Source: Roseibacillus persicicus
GTDB taxonomy: Bacteria > Verrucomicrobiota > Verrucomicrobiia > Verrucomicrobiales > Akkermansiaceae
NCBI RefSeq assembly: GCF_014651675.1
Contig: NZ_BMXI01000014.1
Location: 110,564 to 174,563, forward strand
Reading direction: 5' to 3'
DNA length: 64,000 nt
Part shown: positions 7,252-14,990 of the stretch, in pieces
Position numbering within the stretch: the stretch's first letter is position 1
Layout: every line of letters starts with the position of its first letter
The notes under the pieces: model-generated
Databases searched by the model: none
What the model saw: the letters and a program-made list of their open reading frames with translations, nothing else
Told to the model about the DNA's origin: nothing
Translations under genes and position numbers: made by a program

Positions 7252-8076
7252 ATGACATTTGGGATCTTTCAATTGGGCATTGTCCTTTGCACCGCGGAAG
7301 CGAAGGCCGGGGAATCGGGCGACGGCTATCAGCTCGTCTGGGCCGAAGAGTTCGACAAGGACGGCACGCCCGATGAAGAGGTCTGGTTTTTCGAAAAAGG
7401 ATTCCAGCGCAATCACGAGCTGCAGTGGTATCAGAAGGAGAACGCGCGCTGTGCCGATGGCTTTCTCGTGATTGAGGGGAAGCGGGAGCGGGTGGCGAAT
7501 CCTGATTATCGTCCGGATGCTCGTTCGTGGAAAGACAAGCGCGCCTTTGCCGAATACACCTCGGCTTCTTTGCTGTCGAAGAAGGACTACGCCTGGACCT
7601 ACGGCCGCTTCGAGGTGCGCGCCAAGATTGTGGCGGAGAAAGGACTCTGGCCGGCCATCTGGACCACGGGCAACGGGCGTTGGCCCCATGCCGGGGAAAT
7701 CGATATGATGGAGTACTACGATCACGGTCTGCTGGCCAACGTGGCGTGGGCGGGCCCCGGTGGACGCGACAAGTGGGACGCGAGCTTTATCAAGATGGAG
7801 GAAGTCGGTGATGAAAATTGGGATCAGGATTTTCACACTTGGGTGATGGAATGGACCCCGGAGAAGATCGTGCTCTCCGTCGATGGCCGGGTCTTGAACA
7901 CCACTTTGCTTAAGGACACCATCAACGAGGATGGGGAAAAGAAGTCTCCCTTCCACGAGCCCCAGCGCCTTCGCCTGAACCTTGCGATTGGCGGCCAGAA
8001 GGGCGGCGATCCTTCCGACACCGAATTTCCGACCCAGTATTTGGTCGACTACGTGCGGGTCTACCAAAAGAAATGA
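7252..8076 (+). CDS. secreted glycoside hydrolase family 16 (beta-glucanase-like)
   Basis: 274 residues. After a short hydrophobic leader (about 1-20) comes the family 16 jelly roll, opening with YQLVWAEEFDKDGTPDEEVW. The catalytic motif GEIDMMEYYDH lies near residue 148, with both glutamates of ExDxxE in place. The C-terminal LVDYVRVYQKK is also typical. Family members cleave beta-1,3 or mixed-linkage glucans such as laminarin. ATG 7252 is preceded closely by AGGAG; GTG 7249 in the same frame is possible. It converges with the lipoate ligase gene. Confidence 0.9.
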   Translation: MTFGIFQLGIVLCTAEAKAGESGDGYQLVWAEEFDKDGTPDEEVWFFEKGFQRNHELQWYQKENARCADGFLVIEGKRERVANPDYRPDARSWKDKRAFAEYTSASLLSKKDYAWTYGRFEVRAKIVAEKGLWPAIWTTGNGRWPHAGEIDMMEYYDHGLLANVAWAGPGGRDKWDASFIKMEEVGDENWDQDFHTWVMEWTPEKIVLSVDGRVLNTTLLKDTINEDGEKKSPFHEPQRLRLNLAIGGQKGGDPSDTEFPTQYLVDYVRVYQKK

Positions 8077-8131
8077 GCGAGTGGGTCGCCCGCTCTTCTT
8101 TGAAATCTTCGCCGGAAATTTTCTGTTAGAT

Positions 8132-8710
8132 TCAGCCTTCGGCAAGCGCCTCTTGAAGGTGCTGGTAGAAGCTTGAGGAAAAAGGGCTGTCGATTAGACC
8201 CGGCAGGAGGATGCTCCCTTGATGGAGAAGCCCGTGGCGAGTCCTCCGTTGCGCGGCGCCCGCCAACTTTTTTCTCGTGGTGGCATCGATGAGATCTCCG
8301 GGGACGGGATGGACAAAACAGGCCGGTCCTTCGCCTTCCTCTTTTTCTAACAATTGACTTCTCAGTCCACATGCAGTCAGCGCTCGCTGGGCCGCTTGAT
8401 GAATCTGATAGTAGGAATCGGCGCGCTGGCCTTGGGCTAGCTTGTGGGATTTTGGGATCAGCAACGTGTAGGTCAGATCCTCGCGGTGGTCGACGATCCC
8501 GCCGCCGGTGGGACGCTTGACGAAGTGGAGGTCGGCGTTGGGAAAGTGCGCGATGGCGTCGGCTTCGCTTTGGAAGTAACCGTAGCTCGCCCAGTTGCCC
8601 GACCACTGGTAAAAGCGGAGAAGAGGCTCGTCGCCCAGAGTCTCTAACAGGTCCAGATCCCGTTGCATGTTGGTGGGGCCATCGGCGGGTGGATCTTGGA
8701 TGAGTTGCAT
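8132..8710 (-). CDS. lplA: lipoate-protein ligase A family protein
   Basis: 192 residues of the BirA/LplA/LipB catalytic fold, which attaches lipoyl or octanoyl groups to lysines of 2-oxoacid dehydrogenase E2 and GcvH. Signature segments are KRPTGGGIVDHREDLTYTLLI (about 66-86) and KKLAGAAQRRTRHGLLHQGS (about 146-165), which hold the GGG and the catalytic Lys region. It is shorter than E. coli LplA (338), lacking the C-terminal accessory domain, so LipM-like octanoyl transfer is an alternative. Start is either 8710 or the internal Met at about residue 15. It is divergent from the small membrane protein gene. Confidence 0.8.
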   Translation of the reverse strand: MQLIQDPPADGPTNMQRDLDLLETLGDEPLLRFYQWSGNWASYGYFQSEADAIAHFPNADLHFVKRPTGGGIVDHREDLTYTLLIPKSHKLAQGQRADSYYQIHQAAQRALTACGLRSQLLEKEEGEGPACFVHPVPGDLIDATTRKKLAGAAQRRTRHGLLHQGSILLPGLIDSPFSSSFYQHLQEALAEG

Positions 8711-8774
8711 CAGAAAGAGACGGTGCTGTCGGTGTTTACTCTCCCTTGTGGGCTCCTGTCATTGCAAGAGTGGA

Positions 8775-9092
8775 ATGGTGAAAGAGATTTTGGGGTTGGT
8801 CGTTCAACTGGGCCCGTTCGTGGTGGCTGCAGTCTGGCTCAAGTTGATGGGCCCGCTGCGTGCCAGAAAGGTCTTTCTGCTGCTGCTCGGTTTGGCCTTC
8901 GTGATCTCGGGAGGGGGCACCTATCTGGGCGCGCGGTATTTGGGGTTCTCGGGGCGGACTCGTTCGAGCAGCCTGTCGGCGGATGACTTTCTCGAGATTT
9001 CCCCCTGGATCGCGGTGACCGGGGTGGTCCTGATTGCGATCCAGGGTTTGCTTTGGCTGGGAGTCTTTCTCTTTCGGAAAAAGGAGTCCTGA
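8775..9092 (+). CDS. small membrane protein, unknown function
   Basis: 105 residues from ATG 8775. The longer frame from 8667 overlaps the lplA start and lacks coding character, so it is rejected. Three hydrophobic segments are visible: EILGLVVQLGPFVVAAVWL, VFLLLLGLAFVISGGG and WIAVTGVVLIAIQGLLWLGVFLF, ending in a positively charged RKKES. The stop abuts the alaS stop (convergent, no gap). Nothing indicates a function. Confidence 0.65.
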   Translation: MVKEILGLVVQLGPFVVAAVWLKLMGPLRARKVFLLLLGLAFVISGGGTYLGARYLGFSGRTRSSSLSADDFLEISPWIAVTGVVLIAIQGLLWLGVFLFRKKES

Positions 9093-11948
9093 TTAAGCCA
9101 ACTTCTCCTTGGCTGCTTGCACGAGCTCTTCCTTTTTGTCGCGTTGCGGAGCCGCGCCGCGAGCCATGTCGGGCTTGCCGCCGCCCTTGCCGCCCACGAG
9201 GGGAGCGAGGTCCTTGATGAGGTTGCCGGCCCCGAATCCAGCATCGTGACCATCTTTACCGCAAAGGGAACCGAGGTGGAGCTTGTTGCCATCATCGACG
9301 ATGAGGAAGGCCGCGTGGGTGAAGTGCAGCTTCTTCAAGCCGTTCATCAATTCCTGAAGCAGGTTGGCAGGGCCTTCGACCGCATGAACGATGTTGCCGG
9401 AGAGTTGACCGTTCTCGGCGAGACCAGCCAGGAAGGCATCGGCTTCGCGAGCGGCGTTCGCAGTCTGGGCTTTCTTCAAAGACTTCTCCGCCTCGACTGC
9501 CGCTGCCTTGGTGGCCGCGAGGGTGTCGCGGAGGGAGGACAGGCTTTCCTCGGCGGGAGCTTTCACTTCGGCAATCGGATCTTGTTCGAGATTCTTGAGC
9601 GCCTCGTTGGCGGTGTTGAGTTTTTCCTGGGCCAGGGTGATTTCTTTTTTAAGTTCTTCGATTTGTTCGTCGAGATAGGCTTCCGCGGCTTTGCCAACGG
9701 CGGCCTCGATGCGCCGCACCCCGGAGGCGATGGCTTCCTCTTTCTTGATGATGAATTGCCCGAGCTCGCTGGTGTTGCGGGAGTGGGTGCCGCCGCAGAG
9801 TTCCATCGAGTATCCGTTGAGGGCCTGGGGCTCGCCTCCAATTTGAACCACGCGCACGAGCTCGCCGTATTTGTCACCGAAGAACTGCATGATGTCCTCG
9901 CGACCCTTGATGTCGGCGTGGGGGACTTCTTTCCAAGAGACGGGCTGGGCTTCGGCGATGGCGGCATTGACCTTTTCTTCGATGGCGGTGAGCTGATCGG
10001 GAGAAAGAGCTGCGGAGGTGAAGTCGAAACGGAGGCGGTCGGGGGTGACGAGTGAACCCTGCTGGGTGGCGTCGGGAGAGACCACTTCGTGCAGCGCCCA
10101 GTGCAAGAGGTGGGTCGCGGTGTGGTGGGCCTCGATGGGGCGACGACGCTCGGCAAAAACGCGCAAGGTCACCTTGTCCCCGACTTCGAGTTGGGCTTGC
10201 GGTGGCACCAGGTGGCCCCGCGCGCTTCCGATCTGCTGGGTGCCGCTGACGAGGTATTCCGCATCGCTGCCTTCGTGCAACATCTCGCCTTCGTCACCCT
10301 GCTGTCCACCCATCTCGGCAAAGAAGGGAGTCTGGTCGGTGATGACGAGGAGCTTGTCCTCGGTGGGATGGAGCTCGAGAATGGTGGCCTCGCATTCGTC
10401 GCTGTTGAAGCCAACGAAGTTGGTGACGGCTTCGGATTTGATGTCGAGGGCGGCGACGACGGTTGTCTGCTGATTCTCTTGGGAAAGCTTACGTGCTTTT
10501 TCGAAAAGAGCTTCGACCGCTTTTTCATCAAGAGTGAGTCCGCGCTCGCGGCAAAGCAGGGCGGTGAGATCGATGGGGAAGCCGAAGGTGTCTGAGAGCT
10601 TGAAGGCGTCCTCGGGTGGGAATGCTTTTTGGGTCGACGAGACGTCCACCCCACTGGCGACTTGTTCGAAAAGAGCAAGTCCGCGATCGAGAGTTTTGTT
10701 AAAGCTGTCTTCCTCGCGCTGAAGAGTTTCTTTGACGGTGGAAGTCTTCGCTTTCAACTCGGGAAAGACTCCACCGAGTTGTTCGCTGAGGGTGTCGACT
10801 AGATCTGCGAGGAAAGTCCTCTCGCCCGAGAAGCCGAGGTTGCGGCCATACTTCACCGCCCGGCGCAAGATGCGGCGCAGGACGTAGTTGCGGCCGTTAT
10901 TGCCGGGGAGGATGCCGTCGGCGATGGAGAGGCTGAGGGTGCGGATGTGGTCGGCGATTACGCGGAAGGCGATGGCTTCTTCGAGCTGAGCTGAGGGAGT
11001 CGAAGATGGCTTGTTGGCGTCATCCTCCGTTGAGGCGCTGGGGTTCACAGGCGGGACGCCTGTGCTCCTTGAGTCGTTGGGGTAAATGTCGACATACTTC
11101 TTGCCGGAGAGTTCTTCCAACTTGCGGAAGAGAGGCTGGAAGGTGTCGGCGTTGTAGTTGGTCGGCTTTTGCGAAAAGTCGGTGAAGCCTTTGGTGTTTT
11201 GAATGATGGAGACCACGCGCTCGAAGCCCATGCCGGTATCGACGTGCTTGGCGGGGAGGTCGCGGAAGGTGCCGTCGGCTTCGGCATTGTATTGGATGAA
11301 AACGAGGTTCCAGATCTCGATGCAAAGGTCGCTGTCGGCATTGACGAGCTTGCCCTGGGTGTCGCCCTCGGGGGTCATGTCGACGTGGAGTTCGGAGCAG
11401 GGACCGCAGGGGCCGGTGTCGCCCATCATCCAGAAGTTGTCCTTCACGTTGCCATTGACGATGTGGATGGCGGGGTCGAGGCCTACCGACTCGAACTTGG
11501 CTTTCCAAAGGTCATAGGCCTCTTGGTCGAAGTGTGAGGGGTCGCCTTCGCTGGGCGAGTAGACGGTGGCGTAGAGACGTTTGGGAGGAAAGCCCCAGCG
11601 GTCGACGAGGAGTTCCCAGGCCCAGTTGATGGCTTCGGTCTTGAAGTAGTCGCCAAAGGACCAGTTGCCCAGCATCTCGAAGAGCGTGTGGTGATAGGTG
11701 TCGTAGCCGACATCCTCGAGGTCGTTGTGCTTGCCGCCGGCGCGAATGCACTTCTGGGTGTCTGCGGCGCGAGGAGGGGAGTAGGGCGCGGCCTGCTCAC
11801 CGAGGAAGTAGGGCACGAACTGGTTCATGCCCGCATTGGTGAACAGCAATCCGGGGGACTGGGGCAGGAGGGAAGCGGAAGGCACGATGGTGTGCTGCTT
11901 CTCCTGAAAGAAATCGAGGAAGGACTGTCGGATCTCGGCGCTCGTCAT
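9093..11948 (-). CDS. alaS: alanyl-tRNA synthetase
   Basis: 951 residues from Met 11948 (MTSAEIRQSFLDFF); the 53-residue upstream extension runs through a terminator and is rejected. The class II catalytic core includes GMNQFVPYFLG and HNDLEDVGYDTYHHTLFEMLGNW. The editing domain carries HHTATHLLHWAL and CGGTHSRNT, which form the Zn-dependent HxxxH...CxxxH site. The C-terminal part has a coiled coil and a C-Ala domain ending GGKGGGKPDMARG. Compared with E. coli (876), the extra length partly comes from an insertion at about residues 293-315 that contains a palindromic interspersed repeat (see 11046). Essential translation enzyme, monocistronic behind the terminator at 12009. Confidence 0.97.
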   Translation of the reverse strand: MTSAEIRQSFLDFFQEKQHTIVPSASLLPQSPGLLFTNAGMNQFVPYFLGEQAAPYSPPRAADTQKCIRAGGKHNDLEDVGYDTYHHTLFEMLGNWSFGDYFKTEAINWAWELLVDRWGFPPKRLYATVYSPSEGDPSHFDQEAYDLWKAKFESVGLDPAIHIVNGNVKDNFWMMGDTGPCGPCSELHVDMTPEGDTQGKLVNADSDLCIEIWNLVFIQYNAEADGTFRDLPAKHVDTGMGFERVVSIIQNTKGFTDFSQKPTNYNADTFQPLFRKLEELSGKKYVDIYPNDSRSTGVPPVNPSASTEDDANKPSSTPSAQLEEAIAFRVIADHIRTLSLSIADGILPGNNGRNYVLRRILRRAVKYGRNLGFSGERTFLADLVDTLSEQLGGVFPELKAKTSTVKETLQREEDSFNKTLDRGLALFEQVASGVDVSSTQKAFPPEDAFKLSDTFGFPIDLTALLCRERGLTLDEKAVEALFEKARKLSQENQQTTVVAALDIKSEAVTNFVGFNSDECEATILELHPTEDKLLVITDQTPFFAEMGGQQGDEGEMLHEGSDAEYLVSGTQQIGSARGHLVPPQAQLEVGDKVTLRVFAERRRPIEAHHTATHLLHWALHEVVSPDATQQGSLVTPDRLRFDFTSAALSPDQLTAIEEKVNAAIAEAQPVSWKEVPHADIKGREDIMQFFGDKYGELVRVVQIGGEPQALNGYSMELCGGTHSRNTSELGQFIIKKEEAIASGVRRIEAAVGKAAEAYLDEQIEELKKEITLAQEKLNTANEALKNLEQDPIAEVKAPAEESLSSLRDTLAATKAAAVEAEKSLKKAQTANAAREADAFLAGLAENGQLSGNIVHAVEGPANLLQELMNGLKKLHFTHAAFLIVDDGNKLHLGSLCGKDGHDAGFGAGNLIKDLAPLVGGKGGGKPDMARGAAPQRDKKEELVQAAKEKLA
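11046..11064. repeat. palindromic interspersed repeat inside alaS
   Basis: CACAGGCG-GGA-CGCCTGTG, a perfect 8-base inverted repeat. In the alaS reading direction it encodes the peptide STGVPPV within an insertion that separates two conserved alaS blocks. The same kind of palindrome is recalled as a dispersed repeat in Verrucomicrobia; no second copy was noticed in this window. Confidence 0.65.
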
Positions 11949-12008
11949 GTTGCAAGCGTTTTGAACATGAACAGACGAGAGGGAAAATGAAAAAGAAGAG
12001 GGAAAACG

Positions 12009-12045
12009 AAAAAGCGGCACCGGTGGGGGCCGGGTGCCGCTTTTT
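12009..12045 (-). terminator. bidirectional terminator between small lipoprotein and alaS
   Basis: AAAAAGCGGCACC (12009-12021) pairs perfectly with GGTGCCGCTTTTT (12033-12045), 13 pairs around an 11-base loop. The A run gives a U tract on the minus strand, where it would end the transcript of the lipoprotein gene at 12148. It separates that gene from alaS. Confidence 0.8.
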
Positions 12046-12147
12046 CTATTTTTGGGGGAAGTGGGGACTTGGGGGAGTCCCCACCTTTGGGGGGAATGAA
12101 CACCCATTCGGGTGAAACCAGAGGGGGGCCGGTGGGGAGGGAAAAAA

Positions 12148-12366
12148 TTAGTTGCCTGTGACTACGCGTCCGGCAGCGGAAGCGTCTTCTTTGATGGCGC
12201 CGCCAACTTTTTTGGTCGTGTCAACGGTGCCTTCCGCGACGGAACCAACGGCACTACCAGTTGCTTTGACAGCTCCACCAGCGGCATCGCCAACTGAACG
12301 TGCAGTGTTGCAAGAGGCGAGTGCGAATCCAATAACCGCGAGGGAAGAGATAGTAATGAGTTTCAT
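12148..12366 (-). CDS. small Ala/Gly-rich lipoprotein
   Basis: 72 residues: signal sequence with lipobox ALASC (Cys19), then a low-complexity helix rich in Ala, Gly, Val and Thr (SVGDAAGGAVKATGSAVGS). It resembles entericidin-like or stress-related small lipoproteins in style only. A 54-residue paralogue-like protein is encoded at 34808-34972 (SAAGAAVEVTGKAVGAG). A terminator follows downstream. Function unknown. Confidence 0.75.
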   Translation of the reverse strand: MKLITISSLAVIGFALASCNTARSVGDAAGGAVKATGSAVGSVAEGTVDTTKKVGGAIKEDASAAGRVVTGN

Positions 12367-12524
12367 AAGTTATAATTGTTCCATCAACGTTTCATTGCTG
12401 ACGACCCTTAAGACAGCCCACTCCCCCCAATGGTCACTAATAATCCTGAAAAAGTTTCCTAATTCTGGATGAGATCGGTTTAACTTGTTGGTTTTAAATG
12501 TGTTTTATCTGTTTTCAGGAAAAT

Positions 12525-13457
12525 CTAACAAATGAAAATTCGTCCCTGCCTACGCCTCAGGTGACGGTTTCCCGGCAGGTTGATGGCGGGAGGGCCTTGG
12601 GATGCAATGAGAGTTCTCGCTTCCTTCAAGAGGCGATTGGATATCTCCTGAACTTCGTTTTTTCGTAAGTATTCCTTTAGGCAAGCGAGTTGGAGCCCGG
12701 GTGACAACTCGCGAAGTTTTGGAAGGAAAAGGCGACCCTGGGGATCGAGGAGATCGAGTGTTTGAAGCAATTGGTCCAAGATGTGGTCTTTCTCGTCACT
12801 GGACCCCGCCGCGCGAATCAGAGGGGGGATGATGTCCCGTCCCATGACCTCCGTCAGCAGGGGCATGACCTCATTGCGAAAGCGGTTGCGGGTGTGGGCG
12901 GGATCCTGATTGGAGGAGTCTTCCCGGAATTCAATTTTTCGATTCTCGAGATAGGAATCGATGTCCTTTCGCCGCGCTTGCAGGAGGGGGCGAAGGATTC
13001 GGAGCTGTTCTGGTCCAACCGCGAGGGTGGTTTCCGGTTTCATTCCGCGTGGACCAGAAGAACCGCGCAGGAGGTTGAAGAGGATGGTTTCCGCTTGATC
13101 CTCGGCATGGTGGGCCAGCAGGACTGATGAAGTTCCGGTCTCGGCGGCGACCTCGGCAAAGAGTTGGTGACGGGCGTTGCGCGCTGCGGTCTCAATGGAA
13201 AGGCCGTTTGCTGCGGCGAGTTCGCCGACGGGGAGACGGGAATGGGTGAGGGGGAGCTCCAACTGGCGGGCGAGATCCTTCACAAAGAGTTCGTCAGCAT
13301 CGGCATCGGCTCCGCGCAGTTGGTGGTTGAGATGGACGAGATGGAGATTGCGAAAATGATTTTCCAGCAAAAGGTGCAAAAGACATACCGAATCCCGCCC
13401 GCCCGAGAGGCCCAGGAGGTAAGTGGTGTCAGGGGAGATTAGGGTGAGGTCGAGCAC
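12525..13457 (-). CDS. tilS: tRNA(Ile)-lysidine synthase
   Basis: 310 residues, starting at GTG 13457. The PP-loop motif LLGLSGGRDSVCLLHLL lies at about residues 14-30, followed by HLNHQLRGADADADELFV and LLAHHAEDQAETILFNLLRG, the conserved N-terminal domain of TilS. It converts cytidine 34 of the AUA-decoding tRNA(Ile) to lysidine using ATP. At 310 residues it lacks the full C-terminal region of E. coli TilS (432), like other short-form enzymes. Essential in most bacteria. The small lipoprotein gene follows on the same strand 158 bases later. Confidence 0.93.
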   Translation of the reverse strand: MLDLTLISPDTTYLLGLSGGRDSVCLLHLLLENHFRNLHLVHLNHQLRGADADADELFVKDLARQLELPLTHSRLPVGELAAANGLSIETAARNARHQLFAEVAAETGTSSVLLAHHAEDQAETILFNLLRGSSGPRGMKPETTLAVGPEQLRILRPLLQARRKDIDSYLENRKIEFREDSSNQDPAHTRNRFRNEVMPLLTEVMGRDIIPPLIRAAGSSDEKDHILDQLLQTLDLLDPQGRLFLPKLRELSPGLQLACLKEYLRKNEVQEISNRLLKEARTLIASQGPPAINLPGNRHLRRRQGRIFIC

Positions 13458-13547
13458 TGGGGGGATAGAAGCAAATACGGAAGTCCCGAGGCCAGACTCA
13501 AATTTCAGCGTGACTTGCGGGGGCGGGCTGCTGTCTAATGAATTGTT

Positions 13548-13835
13548 ATGAGTATAATTGCGTGGACGGTGATGGGCCTGTTGGCTGGTTGGTTGGGTAA
13601 GGTAATCATGCCAGGCAAAGACCCCGGCGGTCTCTTGGTGCAGCTCGCGCTCGGAGTTGGGGGAGCCTTTTTGGGAGGCTTCCTCTGGACCGCAATTACA
13701 GGAGGCAAGATGACCACACGAGGATTTCTACCCGGATTGGGCGATGTGCTGATCGCGACGGTGGGAGCGGTGATCATTCTCGCAATCTATCGCTTTGTGA
13801 AAAGCAAGAGAGGCGATTCTTCAAAGAAGGACTAA
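13548..13835 (+). CDS. GlsB/YeaQ/YmgE family membrane protein
   Basis: 95 residues with three glycine-rich membrane helices, beginning IIAWTVMGLLAGWLGKVIMPG. The WxxxGLLAGWLGK opening and the following GLLVQLALGVGGAFLGGFL are characteristic of the transglycosylase-associated protein family. Members are small inner-membrane proteins induced by stress; the biochemical role is not established. The C-terminus is charged (KSKRGDSSKKD). It converges with the secreted protein gene at 13837 with no gap. Confidence 0.85.
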   Translation: MSIIAWTVMGLLAGWLGKVIMPGKDPGGLLVQLALGVGGAFLGGFLWTAITGGKMTTRGFLPGLGDVLIATVGAVIILAIYRFVKSKRGDSSKKD

Positions 13836-13836
13836 G

Positions 13837-14949
13837 CTACAGATTCACCGCGAATCGTAGGAAACCGGTTTCGAGAGTGGGGAATGAGATGGCAATGGAG
13901 CCGCTGGTTCCCCTCGAGATCGGATTGTTGCCGGGGAGGTAGCTGGAATTGAGAGGAGTGAAGTCGGTTTCCAGATCCGGCGAGTAGAGCACTTGGATTG
14001 GAAAGCCCAGCCCACTGGCGGGCGCTGTCAGGAGGGCGCTGGGTCCGCCACTGTGATCGAAGGTGATAGGCAGGCTGGTGGAGCTTCCCGGGAGGCCAAG
14101 GGCAAAAAGAACGGCGTAGGGGAATCCCGCTTCGTTCTTTTCCTGCCCGGTAGTGAGATCCAATCCGTTGTCTAGAGCCCATTGACCGAAGGCGGTGGGA
14201 ATGGAAAAGGTGGTGCTGGCACTGAGAGCGCCGGTCTCGAGGTAGCGCTGTTTGAACTGCTGGTTTGAAGGCAATCCAGCGGCTTGAATCTGGGCGTCGG
14301 GCGCTTGAGTGGGCACTTGGATGATGGAAAAAAGGGAGGCTGAAAAGTCCTTGGTGAACAGGTTGGATCCTGTCTGGGTGCTGCCCACGGATGAAGCACC
14401 CGTGCCGGTGGGAAAGAGGCTTTCTCCCGAGATGAGATCGGAGGAGCCGGTCGCAAAGTCTACCGTCTCGGTGACAGTGCCTTGGGTGTGGCCTTCCTTG
14501 CTATAGTTGGAGACCTCCAGAAGGCCCGAGGTCAGGGTTGTGAAGTGGACATCGCCATCCAGGATCCCGCCGCTGAGAACCTGCATTTCATTGCTGGATG
14601 CCGTGCGGACCAGACCTGCTGCCTGAAAAGTGATTTGGAAGGGCACGTTTCCGACCGAGGCTTCCAGCAGGGCTGCTGTCGGAGCGGTCGAGATGGCGCC
14701 TCCCGTGAAGCGGATGCCGTCAATGGAACCCGTGCTGTCATTGACCTCGGCGATGGCCAAGATGTTCCCCGAATAGGCGACTTCGGCGGTATGAATGTCT
14801 TGGAAGGAGGCCTCCTGATGGATTGCGGTCAATCCGGTCCCGACGCGATAGGTCAAATTAGCCTTGGAGTCGTTCTGAATAGTGAAGTCCAGCGGCACTT
14901 CGATGGCCCAGCAAGCGGGCGATAGGAGGGCGAAAACAAGAAGCTTCAT
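13837..14949 (-). CDS. secreted protein, unknown family
   Basis: 370 residues with an N-terminal signal peptide (MKLLVFALLSPACWA, cleavage after about residue 15). The rest is rich in Ser, Thr and Gly with beta-strand-like alternation and only a single further Cys-free domain pattern. The last 40 residues (VLYSPDLETDFTPLNS, then GFLRFAVNL) resemble the C-terminal segment found on many Verrucomicrobia exported proteins, where a phrase of the type 'SPDLxxDFxPL...FxRF' recurs. The gene after it (14991) is on the same strand. No function can be assigned. Confidence 0.65.
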   Translation of the reverse strand: MKLLVFALLSPACWAIEVPLDFTIQNDSKANLTYRVGTGLTAIHQEASFQDIHTAEVAYSGNILAIAEVNDSTGSIDGIRFTGGAISTAPTAALLEASVGNVPFQITFQAAGLVRTASSNEMQVLSGGILDGDVHFTTLTSGLLEVSNYSKEGHTQGTVTETVDFATGSSDLISGESLFPTGTGASSVGSTQTGSNLFTKDFSASLFSIIQVPTQAPDAQIQAAGLPSNQQFKQRYLETGALSASTTFSIPTAFGQWALDNGLDLTTGQEKNEAGFPYAVLFALGLPGSSTSLPITFDHSGGPSALLTAPASGLGFPIQVLYSPDLETDFTPLNSSYLPGNNPISRGTSGSIAISFPTLETGFLRFAVNL

Positions 14950-14990
14950 AAGGGCGCTACCCTCCTACGATTCTTCGGGATTGGCGATTC

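Noticed and set aside
6472..8145. 557-residue open frame on the minus strand
   Set aside because: It is the antisense of the CorA-like and GH16 genes, whose family motifs are on the plus strand.
11949..12107. 53-residue N-terminal extension of alaS
   Set aside because: It is encoded by the terminator hairpin region and precedes the conserved start MTSAEIR.
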